Source: Hydractinia symbiolongicarpus (lineage: Eukaryota > Cnidaria > Hydrozoa > Anthoathecata > Hydractiniidae). Taken from it: a DNA stretch of 64,000 bases. Position numbers and translations under genes: made by a program. Under the pieces are notes generated by a model, which was not told the origin of the DNA, made no database searches, and saw only the letters and a program-made list of their open reading frames with translations. Location of the stretch: positions 1,242,001 through 1,306,000 of the forward strand of contig NC_079880.1 of assembly GCF_029227915.1 (NCBI RefSeq), given 5' to 3'. Below are positions 28,495-42,868 of the stretch, piece after piece (positions within the stretch are counted from its first letter, which is position 1; each line of letters opens with the position of its first letter).

Positions 28495-29985
28495 GTAATA
28501 TCAGATAAATATCGCTAAATACATGTTAATGCGAATATGTGACCAAACCGTTGAAACTCAAACGGACTGACACCGTTAGAAAGTCAGTGAAATGTAGTAT
28601 TTGAAACTGTCTCTATTTCTTCAGCGCGCGCTAATGGCTAGGATTGGTCCCACAGTGAAAAATGACTTATTTATCTAAATTCTTAAATGAAAGGCCACCA
28701 CAGCGCCCAGTGTAATCGATGAGTTCCGGCAATCATGTCAAGTTAAAAAGAATGACATTTCTTGGAGTCCACATGTCTCACTTATAACATTTAGAAGGTC
28801 CCACACTAAAATCAGTTCAATTTAGTTCCACAGTCATTCGTTTCACTGTTAAAAGCGATGCAACCTAGTAATATGAGAAAAATATTGCTAAATACATGTT
28901 GGTACGAATATGTGACCCAACCGTTGAAACTCAAACGGACTGACGCCGTTAGAAAGTCAATGAAATGTAGTTTTGGAAACTGTCGCTATTTCTTGAGCGC
29001 GCTATAACGGCTAGGATTGGTCACACAGTAAAAAAATGACTTTCTTATTTTAATTCTTAAATGAAGCGCTACGGCAGCGTCCAGTGTAATCGCTGAGTTC
29101 CGGCAATCATGTCAAATTAAAAAGAATGTTATTTCTTGGAGTCCACTTGTCTCACTTATAACATTTATAAGGTCACAGACTAAAATCAGTTCAATTTAGT
29201 CCCACAGTCGTTCGTTTCACTGTTAAAAGCGATGCAACCTAGTATTATCAGATAAATATCGCTAAATACATGTTAATGCGAATATGTGACCAAACCGTTG
29301 AAACTCAAACGGACTGACACCGTTAGAAAGTCAGTGAAATGTAGTATTTGAAACTCTCTCTATTTCTTCAGCGCGCGCTAATGGCTAGGATTGGTCCCAC
29401 AGTGAAAAATGACTTATTTATCTAAATTCTTAAATGAAAGGCCACCACAGCGCCCAGTGTAATCGCTGAGTTCCGGCAATCATGTCAAGTTAAAAAGAAT
29501 GACATTTCTTGGAGTCCACATGTCTCACTTATAACATTTAGAAGGTCCCACACTAAAATCAGTTCAATTTAGTTCCACAGTCATTCGTTTCACTGTTAAA
29601 AGCGATGCAACCTAGTAATATGAGAAAAATATTGCTAAATACATGTTGGTACGAATATGTGACCCAACCGTTGAAACTCAAACGGACTGACGCCGTTAGA
29701 AAGTCAATGAAATGTAGTTTTGGAAACTGTCGCTATTTCTTGAGCGCTTTAACGGCTAGGATTGGTCACACAGTAGAAAAATGACTTTCTTATTTTAATT
29801 CTTAAATGAAGCGCTACCACAGCGTCCAGTGTAATCGCTGAGTTCCGGCAATCATGTCAAATTAAAAAAAATGTTATTTCTTGGAGTCCACTTGTCTCAC
29901 TTATAACATTTATAAGGTCACAGACTAAAATCAGTTCAATTTAGTCCCACAGTCGTTCGTTTCACTGTTAAAAGCGATGCAACCT
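28495..29985. repeat. Dimer higher-order repeat
   Basis: ACATGTTAATGCG recurs at 28521 and 29268, and the aberrant start GAAAGGCCACCACAGCGCCC at 28689 and 29436, both 747 bp apart. The second variant destroys the inverted repeat at the monomer start. Confidence 0.7.
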
Positions 29986-30699
29986 AGTATTATCGGAAAA
30001 ATATCGCTAAATACATGTTGGTACGAATATGTGATCCAATCGTTGTAACTCAAACGGACTGACACCGTTAGAAAGTCAATGAAATGTAGTTTTTGAAACT
30101 GTCGCTATTTCCTCAGCGCGTGATAACGGCTAGGAAGGCTCCCACAGTAAAAAATGACTTATTAATCTAAATTTTTAAATGAAGCGCTACCACAGAGCCC
30201 AGTGTAATCGTTGAGTTCTGCCAATCACGTCAAATTAAGAAGAATGTTATTTCTTGGATTCCAATTGTCTCACTTTTACATTTATAGGGTCACAGTCCAT
30301 AATCAGTTCAATTAAGTCCCACAGTCAATCGCTTCATTGTTGAAAGCCATACAACTTAGTATTACCTGAAAAATATCAAAAAATACATGTTGGTACGAAT
30401 ATGTGACTCAACTGTTGTAACTCAAATGGATTGATATTGTTAGAAAGTCAATGAAATGTAGTTTTTGAAACTGTCGCCATTTCTTCAGCGCGTGATAACG
30501 GCTAGGATTGCTCCCACAGTAAAAAATGACTTATTAATCTAAATTTTTAAATGAAGCGCATACCACAGAGCCCAGTGTAATCGTTGAGTTCCGCCAATCA
30601 CGTCAAATTAAGAAGAATGTTATTTCTTGGAGTCCAATTGTCTCACTTTCACATTTATAGGGTCTCAGTCCATAATCAGTTCAATTAAGTCCCACAGTC

Positions 30700-33600
30700 A
30701 ATCGTTTCCCTGTTGAAAGCCATAAAACCTAGTAATACCTGAAAAATATAAAAAAATACATATTGGTACGAATATGTGACTCAACTGTTGCAACTCAAAC
30801 GGATTGATACTGTTAGAAAGTCAATGAAATGTAGTTTTTGAAACTGTCGCTATTTCTTCAGCGCGTGATAACGGCTAGGATTGCTCCCAAAGTAAAAATG
30901 ACTTATTAATCTAAATTTTTGAATGAAGCGCTACCACAGGGCCCAGTGTAATCGTTGAGTTCCGCCAATCACATCAAATTAAGAAGAATGTTATTTCTTG
31001 GAGTCCAATTGTCTCACTTTCAAATTTATAGGGTCTCAGTTTATAATCAGTTCAATTAAGTCCCACAGTCAATCGTTTCGCTGTTGAAAGCCATAAAACC
31101 TAGTAATACCTGAAAAATATCAAAAAATACATGTTGGTACGAATATGTGACTCAACTGTTGTAACTCAAACGGATTGATACTTTTAGAAAGTCAATGAAA
31201 TGTAGTTTTTGAAACTGTCGCTATTTTTTAAGCGCGCGATAACGGCTAGGATTGCTCCCACAGTAAAAAATGACTTATTTATCTAAATTCTTAAATGAAG
31301 GCGCTTCCACAGCGCCCAGTATAATCGCTGAGTTCCGGCAATCATGTCAAGTTAAAAAGAATGTTATTTCTTGGAGTCCAATTGTCTCACTTTTACATTT
31401 ATAGGGTCACAGTCCATAATCAGTTCAATTAAGTCCCACAGTCAATCGCTTCACTGTTGAAAGCCATACAACCTAGTATTACCTAAAAAATATCAAAAAA
31501 TACATGTTGGTACGAATATGTGACTCAACTGTTGTAACTCAAATGGATTGATATTGTTAGAAAGTCAATGAAATGTAGTTTTTGATACTGTCGCCATTTC
31601 TTCAGCGCGTGATAACGGCTAGGATTGCTCCCACAGTAAAAAATGACTTATTAATCTAAATTTTTAAATGAAGCGCATACCACAGAGCCCAGTGTAATCG
31701 TTGAGTTCCGCCAATCACGTCAAATTAAGAAGAATGTTATTTCTTGGAGTCCAATTGTCTCACTTTCACATTTATAGGGTCTCAGTCCATAATCAGTTCA
31801 ATTAAGTCCCACAGTCAATCGTTTCGCTGTTGAAAGCCATAAAACCTAGTAATACCTGAAAAATATAAAAAAATACATATTGGTACGAATATGTGACTCA
31901 ACTGTTGTAACTCAAACGGATTGATACTGTTAGAAAGTCAATGAAATGTAGTTTTTGAAACTGTCGCTAATTCTTCAACGCGTGATAACGGCTAGGATTG
32001 CTCCCACAGTAAAAAATGACTTATTAATCTAAATTTTTAAATGAAGCGCTACCACAGGGCCCAGTGTAATCGTTGAGTTCCGCCAATCACGTCAAATTAA
32101 GAAGAATGTTATTTCTTGGAGTCCAATTGTCTCACTTTCAAATTTATCCGGTCTCAGTTTATAATCAGTTCAATTAAGTCCCACAGTCAATCGTTTCGCT
32201 GTTGAAAGCCATAAAACCTAGTAATACCTGAAAAATATCAAAAAATACATGTTGGTACGAATATGTGACTCAACTGTTGTAACTCAAACGGATTGATACT
32301 TTTAGAAAGTCAATGAAATGTAGTTTTTGAAACTGTCGCTATTTTTTAAGCGCGCGATAACGGCTAGGATTGCTCCTACAGTAAAAAATGACTTATTTAT
32401 CTAAATTCTTAAATGAAGGCGCTTCCACAGCGCCCAGTATAATCGCTGAGTTCCGGAAATCATGTCAAGTTAAAAAGAATGTTATTTCTTGGAGTCCAAT
32501 TTTCTCACTTTTACATTTATAGGGTCACAGTCCATAATCAGTTCAATTAAGTCCCACAGTCAATCGCTTCACTGTTGAAAGCCATACAACCTAGTATTAC
32601 CTAAAAAATATCAAAAAATACATGTTGGTACGAATATGTGACTCAACTGTTGTAACTCAAATGGATTGATATTGTTAGAAAGTCAATGAAATGTAGTTTT
32701 TGATACTGTCGCCATTTCTTCAGCGCGTGATAACGGCTAGGATTGCTCCCACAGTAAAAAATGACTTATTAATCTAAATTTTTTAATGAAGCGCATACCA
32801 CAGAGCCCAGTGTAATCGTTGAGTTCCGCCAATCACGTCAAATTAAGAAGAATGTTATTTCTTGGAGTCCAATTGTCTCACTTCCACATTTATAGGGTCT
32901 CAGTCCATAATCAGTTCAATTAAGTCCCACAGTCAATCGTTTCGCTGTTGAAAGCCATAAAACCTAGTAATACCTGAAAAATATAAAAAAATACATATTG
33001 GTACGAATATGTGACTCAACTGTTGTAACTCAAACGGATTGATACTGTTAGAAAGTCAATGAAATGTAGTTTTTGAAACTGTCGCTAATTCTTCAGCGCG
33101 TGATAACGGCTAGGATTGCTCCCAAAGTAAAAATGACTTATTAATCTAAATTTTTGAATGAAGCGCTACCACAGGGCCCAGTGTAATCGTTGAGTTCCGC
33201 CAATCACGTCAAATTAAGAAGAATGTTATTTCTTGTAGTCCAATTGTGTCACTTTCAAATTTATAGGGTCTCAGTTTAAAATCAGTTCAATTAAGTCCCA
33301 CAGTCAATCGTTTCGCTGTTGAAAGCCATAAAACCTAGTAATACCTGAAAAATATCAAAAATTACATGTTGGTACGAATATGTGACTCAACTGTTGTAAC
33401 TCAAACGGATTGATATTGTTAGAAAGTCAATGAAATGTAGTTTTTGAAACTGTCGCTATTTTTTAAGCGCGCGATAACGGTTAGGATTGCTCCCACAGTA
33501 AAAAATGACTTATTTATCTAAATTCTTAAATGAAGCGCTTCCACAGCGCCCAGTATAATCGCTGAGTTCCGGCAATCATGTCAAGTTAAAAAGAATGTTA

Positions 33601-34646
33601 TTTCTTGGAGTCCACTTGTCTCACTTATAACATTTATAAGGTCACAGACCAAAATCAGTTCAATTTATTCCCAAAATCAATCGTTTCACTGTTAAAAGCG
33701 ATGCAACCTAGTAATATCGGAAAAATATCGCTAAATACATGTTGGTACGAATATGTGATCCAACTGTTGTAACTCAAACGGACTGACACCGTTAGAAAGT
33801 CAATGAAATGTAGTTTTTGAAACTGTCGCTATTTCTTCAGCGCGTGATAACGGCTAGGATTTCTCCCACAGTAAAAAATGACTTATTAATCTAAATTTTT
33901 AAATAAAGCGCTACCACAGAGCCCAGTGTAATCATTGAGTTCCGCCAATCACGTCAAATTAAGAAGAATGTTATTTCTTGGAGTCCAATTGTCTCACTTT
34001 CACATTTATAGAGTCACAGTCCATAATCAGTTCAATTATGTCCCACAGTCAATCATTTCGCTGTTGAAAGCCATACAACCTAGTAATACCTGAAAAATAT
34101 CAAAAATACATGTTGGTACGAAAATGTGACTCAACTGTTGTAACTCAAACGGATTGATACTGTTAGAAAGTCAATGAAATGTAGTTTTTGAAACTGTCGC
34201 TGTTTCTTCAGCGCGTGATAACGGCTAGGATTGCTCCCAAAGTAAAAATGACTTATTAATCTAAATTTTTGAATGAAGCGCTACCACAGGGCCCAGTGTA
34301 ATCGTTGAGTTCCGCCAATCACGTCAAATTAAGAAGAATGTTATTTCTTGTAGTCCAATTGTGTCACTTTCAAATTTATAGGGTCTCAGTTTATAATCAG
34401 TTCAATTTAGTCCCACAGTCAATCGTTTCGCTGTTGAAAGCCATAAAACCTAGTAATACCTGAAAAATATCAAAAATTACATGTTGGTACGAATATGTGA
34501 CTCAACTGTTGTAACTCAAACGGATTGATATTGTTAGAAAGTCAATGAAATGTAGTTTTTGAAACTGTCGCTATTTTTTAAGCGCGCGATAACGGTTAGG
34601 ATTGCTCCCACAGTAAAAAATGACTTATTTATTTAAATTCCTAAAT
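30700..34646. repeat. Trimer (about 1118 bp) higher-order repeat
   Basis: The aberrant start GAAGGCGCTTCCACAGCGCC is at 31297 and 32415, and the related CGCTTCCACAGCGCCC starts at 33532 and 34647. The steps are 1118, 1117 and 1115 bp. TACATATTGGTACG also recurs every three monomers from about 30755 to 32990. Confidence 0.75.
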
Positions 34647-36130
34647 GAATCGCTTCCACAGCGCCCAGTATAATCGCTGAGTTCCGGCAATCATGTTAAG
34701 TTAAAAAGAATGTTATTTCTTGGAGTCCACTTGTCTCACTTATAACATTTATAAGGTCACAGACCAAAATCAGTTCAATTTATTCCCAAAATCAATCGTT
34801 TCACTGTTAAAAGCGATGCAACCTAGTAATATCGGAAAAATATCGCTAAATACATGTTGGTACGAATATGTGATCCAACTGTTGTAACTCAAACGGACTG
34901 ACACCGTTAGAAAGTCAATGAAATGTAGTTTTTGAAACTGTCGCTATTTCTTCAGCGCGTGATATCGGCTAGGATTTCTCCCACAGTAAAAAATGACTTA
35001 TTAATCTAAATTTTTAAATGAAGCGCTACCACAGAGCCCAGTGTAATCGTTGAGTTCCGCCAATCACGTCAAATTAAGAAGAATGTTATTTCTTGGAGTC
35101 CAATTGTCTCACTTTCACATTTATAGAGTCACAGTCCATAATCAGTTCAATTATGTCCCACAGTCAATCATTTCGCTGTTGAAAGCCATACAACCTAGTA
35201 ATACCTAAAAAATATCAAAAATACATGTTGGTACGAAAATGTGATTCAACTGTTGTAACTCAAACGGATTGATACTGTTAGAAAGTCAATGAAATGTAGT
35301 TTTTGAAACTGTCGCTATTTCTTCAGCGCGTGATAACGGTTAGGATTGCTCCCACAGTAAAAAATGACTTATTTATTTAAATCCTTAAATGAATCGCTTC
35401 CACAGCGCCCAGTATAATCGCTGAGTTCCGGCAATCATGTCAAGTTAAAAAGAATGTTATTTCTTGGAGTCCACTTGTCTCACTTATAACATTTATAAGG
35501 TCACAGACCAAAATCAGTTCAATTTATTCCCAAAATCAATCGTTTCACTGTTAAAAGCGATGCAACCTAGTAATATCGGAAAAATATCGCTAAATACATG
35601 TTGGTACGAATATGTGATCCAACTGTTGTAACTCAAACGGACTGACACCGTTAGAAAGTCAATGAAATGTAGTTTTTGAAACTGTCGCTATTTCTTCAGC
35701 GCGTGATATCGGCTAGGATTTCTCCCACAGTAAAAAATGACTTATTAATCTAAATTTTTAAATGAAGCGCTACCACAGAGCCCAGTGTAATCGTTGAGTT
35801 CCGCCAATCACGTCAAATTAAGAAGAATGTTATTTCTTGGAGTCCAATTGTCTCACTTTCACATTTATAGAGTCACAGTCCATAATCAGTTCAATTATGT
35901 CCCACAGTCAATCATTTCGCTGTTGAAAGCCATACAACCTAGTAATACCTGAAAAATATCAAAAATACATGTTGGTACGAAAATGTGATTCAACTGTTGT
36001 AACTCAAACGGATTGATACTGTTAGAAAGTCAATGAAATGTAGTTTTTGAAACTGTCGCTATTTCTTCAGCGCGTGATAACGGCTAGGATTGCTCCCAAA
36101 GTAAAAATGACTTATTAATCTAAATTTTTG
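34647..36130. repeat. Dimer higher-order repeat
   Basis: The rare start GAATCGCTTCCACAGCG is at 34647 and 35391, and GATATCGGCTAGG at 34961 and 35705, both 744 bp apart. This block directly follows the trimer block and shares its monomer types, so the repeat unit changed size at about 34647. Confidence 0.7.
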
Positions 36131-39100
36131 AATGAAGCGCTACCACAGAGCCCAGTGTAATCGTTGAGCTCCGCCAATCACGTCAAGTTAAAAAGAATGT
36201 TATTTCTTGCAGTCCAATTGTCTCACTTTCACATTTATAGGGTCTCAGTTTATAATCAGTTCAATTAAGTCCCACAGTCAATCGTTTCGCTGTTGAAAGC
36301 CATAAAACCTAGTAATATCTGAAAAATATCAAAAAATTCATGTTGGTACGAATATGTGACTCAACTGTTGTAACTCAAACGGATTAATACTGTTAGAAAG
36401 TCAATGAAATGTAGTTTTTGAAACTGTCGCTATTTCTTCAGCGCGCGATAACGGCTAGGATTGGTCCCACAGTAAAAAATGCCTTATTTATCTAAATTCT
36501 TAAATGAAGCGCTACCACAGGGCCCAGTGTAATCGCTGAGTTCCGGCAATCATGTCAAGTTAAAAAGAATGTTATTTCTTGGAGTCCACTTGTCTCACTT
36601 ATAACATTTATAAGGTCACAGACCAAAATCAGTTCAATTTAGTCCCAAAATCAATCGTTTCACTGTTAAAAGCGATGCAACCTAGTAATATCGGAAAAAT
36701 ATCGCTAAATACATGTTGGTACGAATATGTGATCCAACTGTTGTAACTCAAACGGACTGACACCGTTAGAAAGTCAATGAAATGTAGTTTTTGAAACTGT
36801 CGCAATTTCTTCAGCGCGTGATAACGGCTAGGATTTCTCCCACAGTAAAAAATGACTTAATAATCTAAATTTTTAAATGAAGCGCTACCACAGAGCCCAG
36901 TGTAATCGTTGAGTTCCGCCAATCGCGTCAAATTAAGAAGAATGTTATTTCTTGGAGTCCAATTGTCTCACTTTCACATTTATAGAGTCGCAGTCCATAA
37001 TCAGTTCAATTATGTCCCACAGTCAATCATTTCGCTGTTGAAAGCCATACAACCTAGTAATACCTGAAAAATATCAAAAAATACATGTTGGTACGATTAT
37101 GTGCCTCAACTGTTGTAACTCAAACGGATTGATACTGTTAGAAAGTCACTGAAATGTAGTTTTTGAAACTGTCGCTATTTCTTCAGCGCGCGATAACGGC
37201 TAGGATTGGTCCCACAGTAAAAAATGACTTATTTATCTAAGTTCTTAAATGAAGCGCTACCACAGCGCCCAGTGTAATCGCTGAGTTCCGGCAATCATGT
37301 CAAGTTAAAAAGAATGTTACTTCTTGGAGTCCACTTGTCTCACTTATAACATTTATAAGGTCACAGACCAAAATCAGTTCAATTTAGTCCCAAAATCAAT
37401 CGTTTCACTGTTAAAAGCGATGCAACCTAGTAATATGAGAAAAATATCGCTAAATACATGTTGGTGCGAATATATGACCCAACCGTTGTAACTCAAACGG
37501 ACTGACACCGTTAGAAAGTCAATGAAATGTAGTTTTTGAAACTGTCGCTATTTCTTCTGCGCGCAAAAACGGCTAGGAATGGTCCCACAGTAAAAAAATG
37601 ACTTATTTATCTAAGTTCTTAAATGAAGCGCTACCACAGCGCCCAGTGTAATCGCTGAGTTCGGCAATCATGTCAAGTTAAAAAGAATGTTACTTCTTGG
37701 AGTCCACTTGTCTCACTTATAACATTTATAAGGTCACAGACCAAAATCAGTTCAATTTAGTCCCAAAATCAATCGTTTCACTGTTAAAAGCGATGCAACC
37801 TAGTAATATGAGAAAAATATCGCTAAATACATGTTGGTGCGAATATATGACCCAACTGTTGTAACTCAAACGGACTGACACCGTTAGAAAGTCAATGAAA
37901 TGTAGTTTTTGAAACTGTCGCTGTTTCTTCAGCGCGCGATAACGGCTAGGAGTGGTCCCACAGTAAAAAATGACTTTCTTATCTTAATTCTTAAATAAAG
38001 CGCTACCACAGCGCCCAGTGTAATCGCTGAGTTTCGGCAATCATGTCAAATTAAGAAGAATGTTATTTCTTGGAGTTCAATTGTCTCATTTATCACATTT
38101 ATCAGGTCACAGTCCAAAGTTTTTTCAATGAAGTCCCACAGTCAATCATTTCGCTGTTAAAAGCCATACAACCTAGTAATACTTGAAAAATATCAAGAAA
38201 TACATGTTGGTACGACTATGTGACTCAACCGTTGTAACTCAAACGGATTAATACTGTTAGAAAGTCAATGAAATGTAGTTTTTGAAACTGTCGGTATTTC
38301 CTCAGCGCGCGATAACGGCTAGGATTGCTCGCACAGTAAAAAATGACTTATTAATCTAAATTTTTAAATGAAACGCTACCACAGCGCTTAGTGTAATCGT
38401 TGAGTTCCGGCAATCACGTCAAATTAAGAAGAATGTTATTTCTCGGAGTCCACTTGTTTCATTTATAACATTTATAAGGTCACAGACCAAAATCAGTTCA
38501 ATTTAGTCCCACAGTCAATCCTTTTACAGTTAAAAGCGATACAACCTAGTAGTATCAGAAAAACATCGCTAAATACATGTTGGTGCGAATATATGACCCA
38601 ACCGTTGTAACTCAAACGGACTGACACCGTTAGAAGGTCAATGAAATGTAGTTTCTGAAACTGTCGCTATTTCTTCTGCGCGCAAAAACGGCTAGGAATG
38701 GTCCCACAGTAAAAAAAATGACTTTTTTATCTTAATTCTTAAATGAAGCGCTACCACAGCGCCCAGTGTAATCGCTGAGTTTCGGCAATCATGTCAAATT
38801 AAGAAGAATGTTATTTCTTGGAGTCCAATTGTCTCACTTATCCAATTTATCAGGTCACAGTCAAACGATAGCCCAATTAAGTCCCACATTCAATCGTTTC
38901 ATTGTTAAAGGCGATGCAACCTAGTAATGTCGGAAAAATATCGCTAAATACATGTTGGTACAAATATGTGATCCAACCGTTGTAACTCAAACGGACTGAC
39001 ACCGTTAAAAAGTCAATGAAATGTAGTTTTTGAAACTGTCGCTATTTCCTCAGCGCGTGATAACGGCTAGGATTGCTCCCACAGTAAAAAATGACTTATT

Positions 39101-39489
39101 AATCTAAATTTTTAAATGAAGCGCTAACACAGAGCCCAGTGTAGTCGTTGAGTTCCGCCAATCACGTTAAGTTAAGAAAAATGTTATTTCTTGGAGTCCA
39201 ATTTTCTCACTTTCACATTTATATGGTCACAGTCCATAATCAGTTCAATTAAGTCCCACAGTCAATCGTTTCGCTGTTGAAAGCCATACAACCTAGCAAT
39301 ACCTGAAAAATATCAAAAAACACATGTTGGTTCGAATATGTGACTCAACTGTTGTAACTCAAACGGATTGATACTGTTAGAAAGTCAATGAAATGTAGTT
39401 TTTGAAACTGTCGCTATTTCTTCCACGCGCGATAACGGATAGGATTGGTCCCTCAGTAAAGAATGACTTATTTATCTAAATTCTTAAAT

Positions 39490-41727
39490 GAAGCGCTACC
39501 ACAGCGCCCAGTGTAATCGCTGAGTTCCGGCAATCATGTCAAATTAAAAAGAATGTTATTTCTTGGAGTCCACTTGTCTCATTTATAACATTTATAAGGT
39601 CACAGACCAAAATTAGTTCAATTTAGTCCCACAGTCAATCGTTTCACTGTTAAAAGCGATGCAAGCTAGAAATATGAGAAAAATATCGCTAAATACATGT
39701 TGGTGCGAATATATGACCCAACCGTTGTAACGCAAACGGACTGACACCGTTAGAAAGTCAATGAAATGTAGTTTTTGAAACTGTCGGTGTTTCTTCAGCG
39801 CGCGATAACGGCCAGGATTAGTCCCACAGTAAAAAAATGACTTTCTTATCTTAATTCTTAAATGAAGCGCTACCACATCGCCCAGTGTAATCGCTGAGTT
39901 TCGGCAATCAATTCAAATTAAGAAGAATGTTATTTCTTGGAGTGCAATTGTCTCACTTTCACATTTATAGTGTCACAGTCTATAATCAGTTCAATTAAGT
40001 CCCACAGTCAATCGTTTCGCTGTTAAAAGCCATACAACCTAGTAATACCTGAAAAATGTCAAGAAATACAAGTTGGTACGAATATGTGATCCAACCGTTG
40101 TAACTCAAACGGACTGACACCGTTAGAAAGTCAATGAAATGTAGTTTTTGAAACTGTCGCTATTTCTTCAGAGCGCGATAACGGATAGGATTGGTCCCTC
40201 AGTAAAGAATGACTTATTTATCTAAACTCTTAAATGAAGCGCTACCACAGCGCCCAGTGTAATCGCTGAGTTCCGGCAATCATGTCAAATTAAAAAGAAT
40301 GTTATTTCTTGGAGTCCACTTGTCTCATTTATAACATTTATAAGGTCACAGACCAAAATTAGTTCAATTTAGTCCCACAGTCAATCGTTTCACTGTTAAA
40401 AGCGATGCAACCTAGAAATATGAGAAAAATATCGCTAAATACATGTTGGTGCGAATATATGACCCAACCGTTGTAACGCAAACGGACTGACACCGTTAGA
40501 AAGTCAATGAAATGTAGTTTTTGAAACTGTCGGTGTTTCTTCAGCGCGCAATAACGGCCAGGATTAGTCCCACAGGAAAAAAATGACTTTCTTATCTTAA
40601 TTCTTAAATGAAGCGCTACCACATCGCCCAGTGTAATCGCTGAGTTTCGGCAATCAATTCAAATTAAGAAGAATGTTATTTCTTGGAGTCCAATTGTCTC
40701 ACTTTCACATTTATAGTGTCACAGTCCATAATCAGTTCAATTAAGTCCCACAGTCAATCGTTTCGCTGTTAAAAGCCATACAACCTAGTAATACCTGAAA
40801 AATGTCAAGAAATACAAGTTGGTACGAATATGTGATCCAACCGTTGTAACTCAAACGGACTGACACCGTTAGAAAGTCAATGAAATGTAGTTTTTGAAAC
40901 TGTCGCTATTTCTTCAGAGCGCGATAACGGATAGGATTGGTCCCTCAGTAAAGAATGACTTATTTATCTAAATTCTTAAATGAAGCGCTACCATAGCGCC
41001 CAGTGTAATTGCTGAGTTCCGGCAATCAAGTCAAATTAAAAAGAATGTTATTTCTTGGAGTCCACTTGTCTCATTTATAACATTTATAAGGTCACAGACC
41101 AAAATTAGTTCAATTTAGTCCCACAGTCAATCATTTCACTGTTAAAAGCGATGCAACCTAGAAATATGAGAAAAATATCGCTAAATACATGTTGGTGCGA
41201 ATATATGACCCAACCGTTGTAACGCAAACGGACTGACACCGTTAGAAAGTCAATGAAATGTAGTTTTTGAAACTGTCGGTGTTTCTTCAGCGCGCGATAA
41301 CGGCCAGGATTAGTCCCACAGTAAAAAAATGACTTTCTTATCTTAATTCTTAAATGAAGCGCTACCACATCGCCCAGTGTAATCGCTGAGTTTCGGCAAT
41401 CAATTCAAATTAAGAAGAATGTTATTTCTTGGAGTCCAATTGTCTCACTTTCACATTTATAGTGTCACAGTCCATAATCAGTTCAATTAAGTCCCACAGT
41501 CAATCGTTTCGCTGTTAAAAGCCATACAACCTAGTAATACCTGAAAAATGTCAAGAAATACAAGTTGGTACGAATATGTGATCCAACCGTTGTAACTCAA
41601 ACGGACTGACACCGTTAGAAAGTCAATGAAATGTAGTTTTTGAAACTGTCGCTATTTCTTCAGAGCGCGATAACGGCTAGGATTGGTCCCACAGCAAATA
41701 ATGACTTATTTATCTAAATTCTTAAAT
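39490..41727. repeat. Dimer higher-order repeat, three nearly identical units
   Basis: Units 39490-40235, 40236-40981 and 40982-41727 are each exactly 746 bp. Each has monomer X (GAGTTCCGG, CCACTTGTCTCATTTATAAC, CTAGAAATATGAG, GGCCAGGATTAGTCCC) followed by monomer Y (CAATCAATTCAAATTAAG, CATTTATAGTGTCACAG, ATGTCAAGAAATACAAG). Only scattered substitutions separate the units. X and Y reappear between element copies 3 and 4. Confidence 0.85.
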
Positions 41728-42865
41728 AAAGCGCTACCACAGCGACCAGTGTAATCTCTGAGTTTCGGCAATCTTGTCAAATTAAGAAGAATGTTATTTC
41801 TTGGAGTCCAATTGTCTCATTTATCACATTTATCAGGTCACAGTCCAAAGTTAGTTCAATTAAGTCTCACAGTCAATCTTTTCACTGTTATAAGCTATGC
41901 AACCTAGTAATATGAGAAAAATTTCGCTAAATACATGTTGGTACGAATATGTGACGCAATCGTTGTAACTGAAGCGGATTGATACCGTTCGAAAGTCAAT
42001 GAAATGTAGTTTTTGAATCTGTCGCTATTTTTTCAGCGCGCGCTAATGGCTAGGATTGGTCCCACAGCAAAAAAATGACTCTTTTATCTTAATTTTTAAT
42101 TGAAACGCTACCACAGCGCCCAGTGTAATTGTCAAATTTCGACAATCATGTCAAGTTAAGAAGAAGGTTATTTCTTGGAGTCCAATTTTCTCATTTCTCT
42201 CATCGATCAGGTCACAGTCCAAAGTTATTTCAATTAAGTCCCACAGTCATTCGTTTCACTGTTAAAAGCGATGCAACCTAGTAATGTGAGAAAAATATCG
42301 CTAAATACATGTTGGTACGAATATGTGACCCAACCGTTGAAACTCAAACGGACTGACACCGTTACAAATTCAATGAAATGTAGTTTTCGAAACTGTCGCT
42401 ATTTTTTCAGAGCGCGATAACGGCTAGGATTGGTCCCACAGTAAAAAAATGACTTTCTTATGTTAATTCTTAAATGAAGCGCTACCACAGCGTCCAGTGT
42501 AATCGCTGAGTTTCGGCAATCAAGTCAAATTAAGAAGAATGTTATTTCTTGGAGAAAATTGTCTCACTTTCACATTTATAGGGTCACAGTCCATAATTAG
42601 TTCAATTAAGTCCCACAGTCAATCGTTTCGCTGTTAAAAGCCATACAACTTAGTAATACCTGAAAAATATCAAGAAATGCATGTTGGTACGAATATGTGA
42701 CTCAAGCGTTGTAACTCGAACGGATTGATACTGTTAAAAAGTCAATGAAATGTAGTTTTTGAAACTGTCGCTTTTTCTTCAGCGCGCGATAACGGCTAGG
42801 ATTGGTCCCACAGTAAAAAATAACTTTTTCATCTTAATTCTTAAATGAAGCGCTACCACAGCACC
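41728..42865. repeat. Three-monomer left flank of element copy 1 (M1-M2-M3)
   Basis: M1 begins with CAGTGTAATCTCTGAG, M2 has AATTGTCAAATTTCGACAATC, and M3 has CGTCCAGTG and GGAGAAAATTGTC. The same three monomers with the same total length (1138 bp) precede element copy 4 at 56381-57518. The last 19 bases are the left part of the monomer into which the element is inserted. Confidence 0.8.
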
Positions 42866-42868
42866 GAG

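Larger units (their letters stand above)
1..42865. repeat. Satellite array, about 372-bp monomer, main block
   Basis: About 115 head-to-tail monomers fill this stretch. Taking the recurrent GAAGCGCTACCACAGCGCCC as monomer start, successive starts fall at 1, 373, 747, 1120, 1488, 1862 and 2234, giving lengths of 368-374 bp. Landmarks in order are the GCGCT/AGCGC start, a variable zone (about 60-200), CCTAGTAATA, TACATGTTGGTACGAATATG, an AACCGTTGTAACTCAAACGG zone, a conserved AGTCAATGAAATGTAG zone, and CTTCAGCGCGCG...GGCTAGGATTGG followed by TCCCACAGTAAAAAA. Many monomers are mosaics of a few recurring types. I see no gene, tRNA, rRNA or unrelated insertion here. The 61-87-residue minus-strand frames recur once per monomer and are by-products of the repeat. 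Confidence 0.97.

Noticed and set aside
1-42865. A CRISPR array
   Set aside because: The whole 372-bp monomer repeats, without short direct repeats separated by unique spacers, and no cas-like genes are present.
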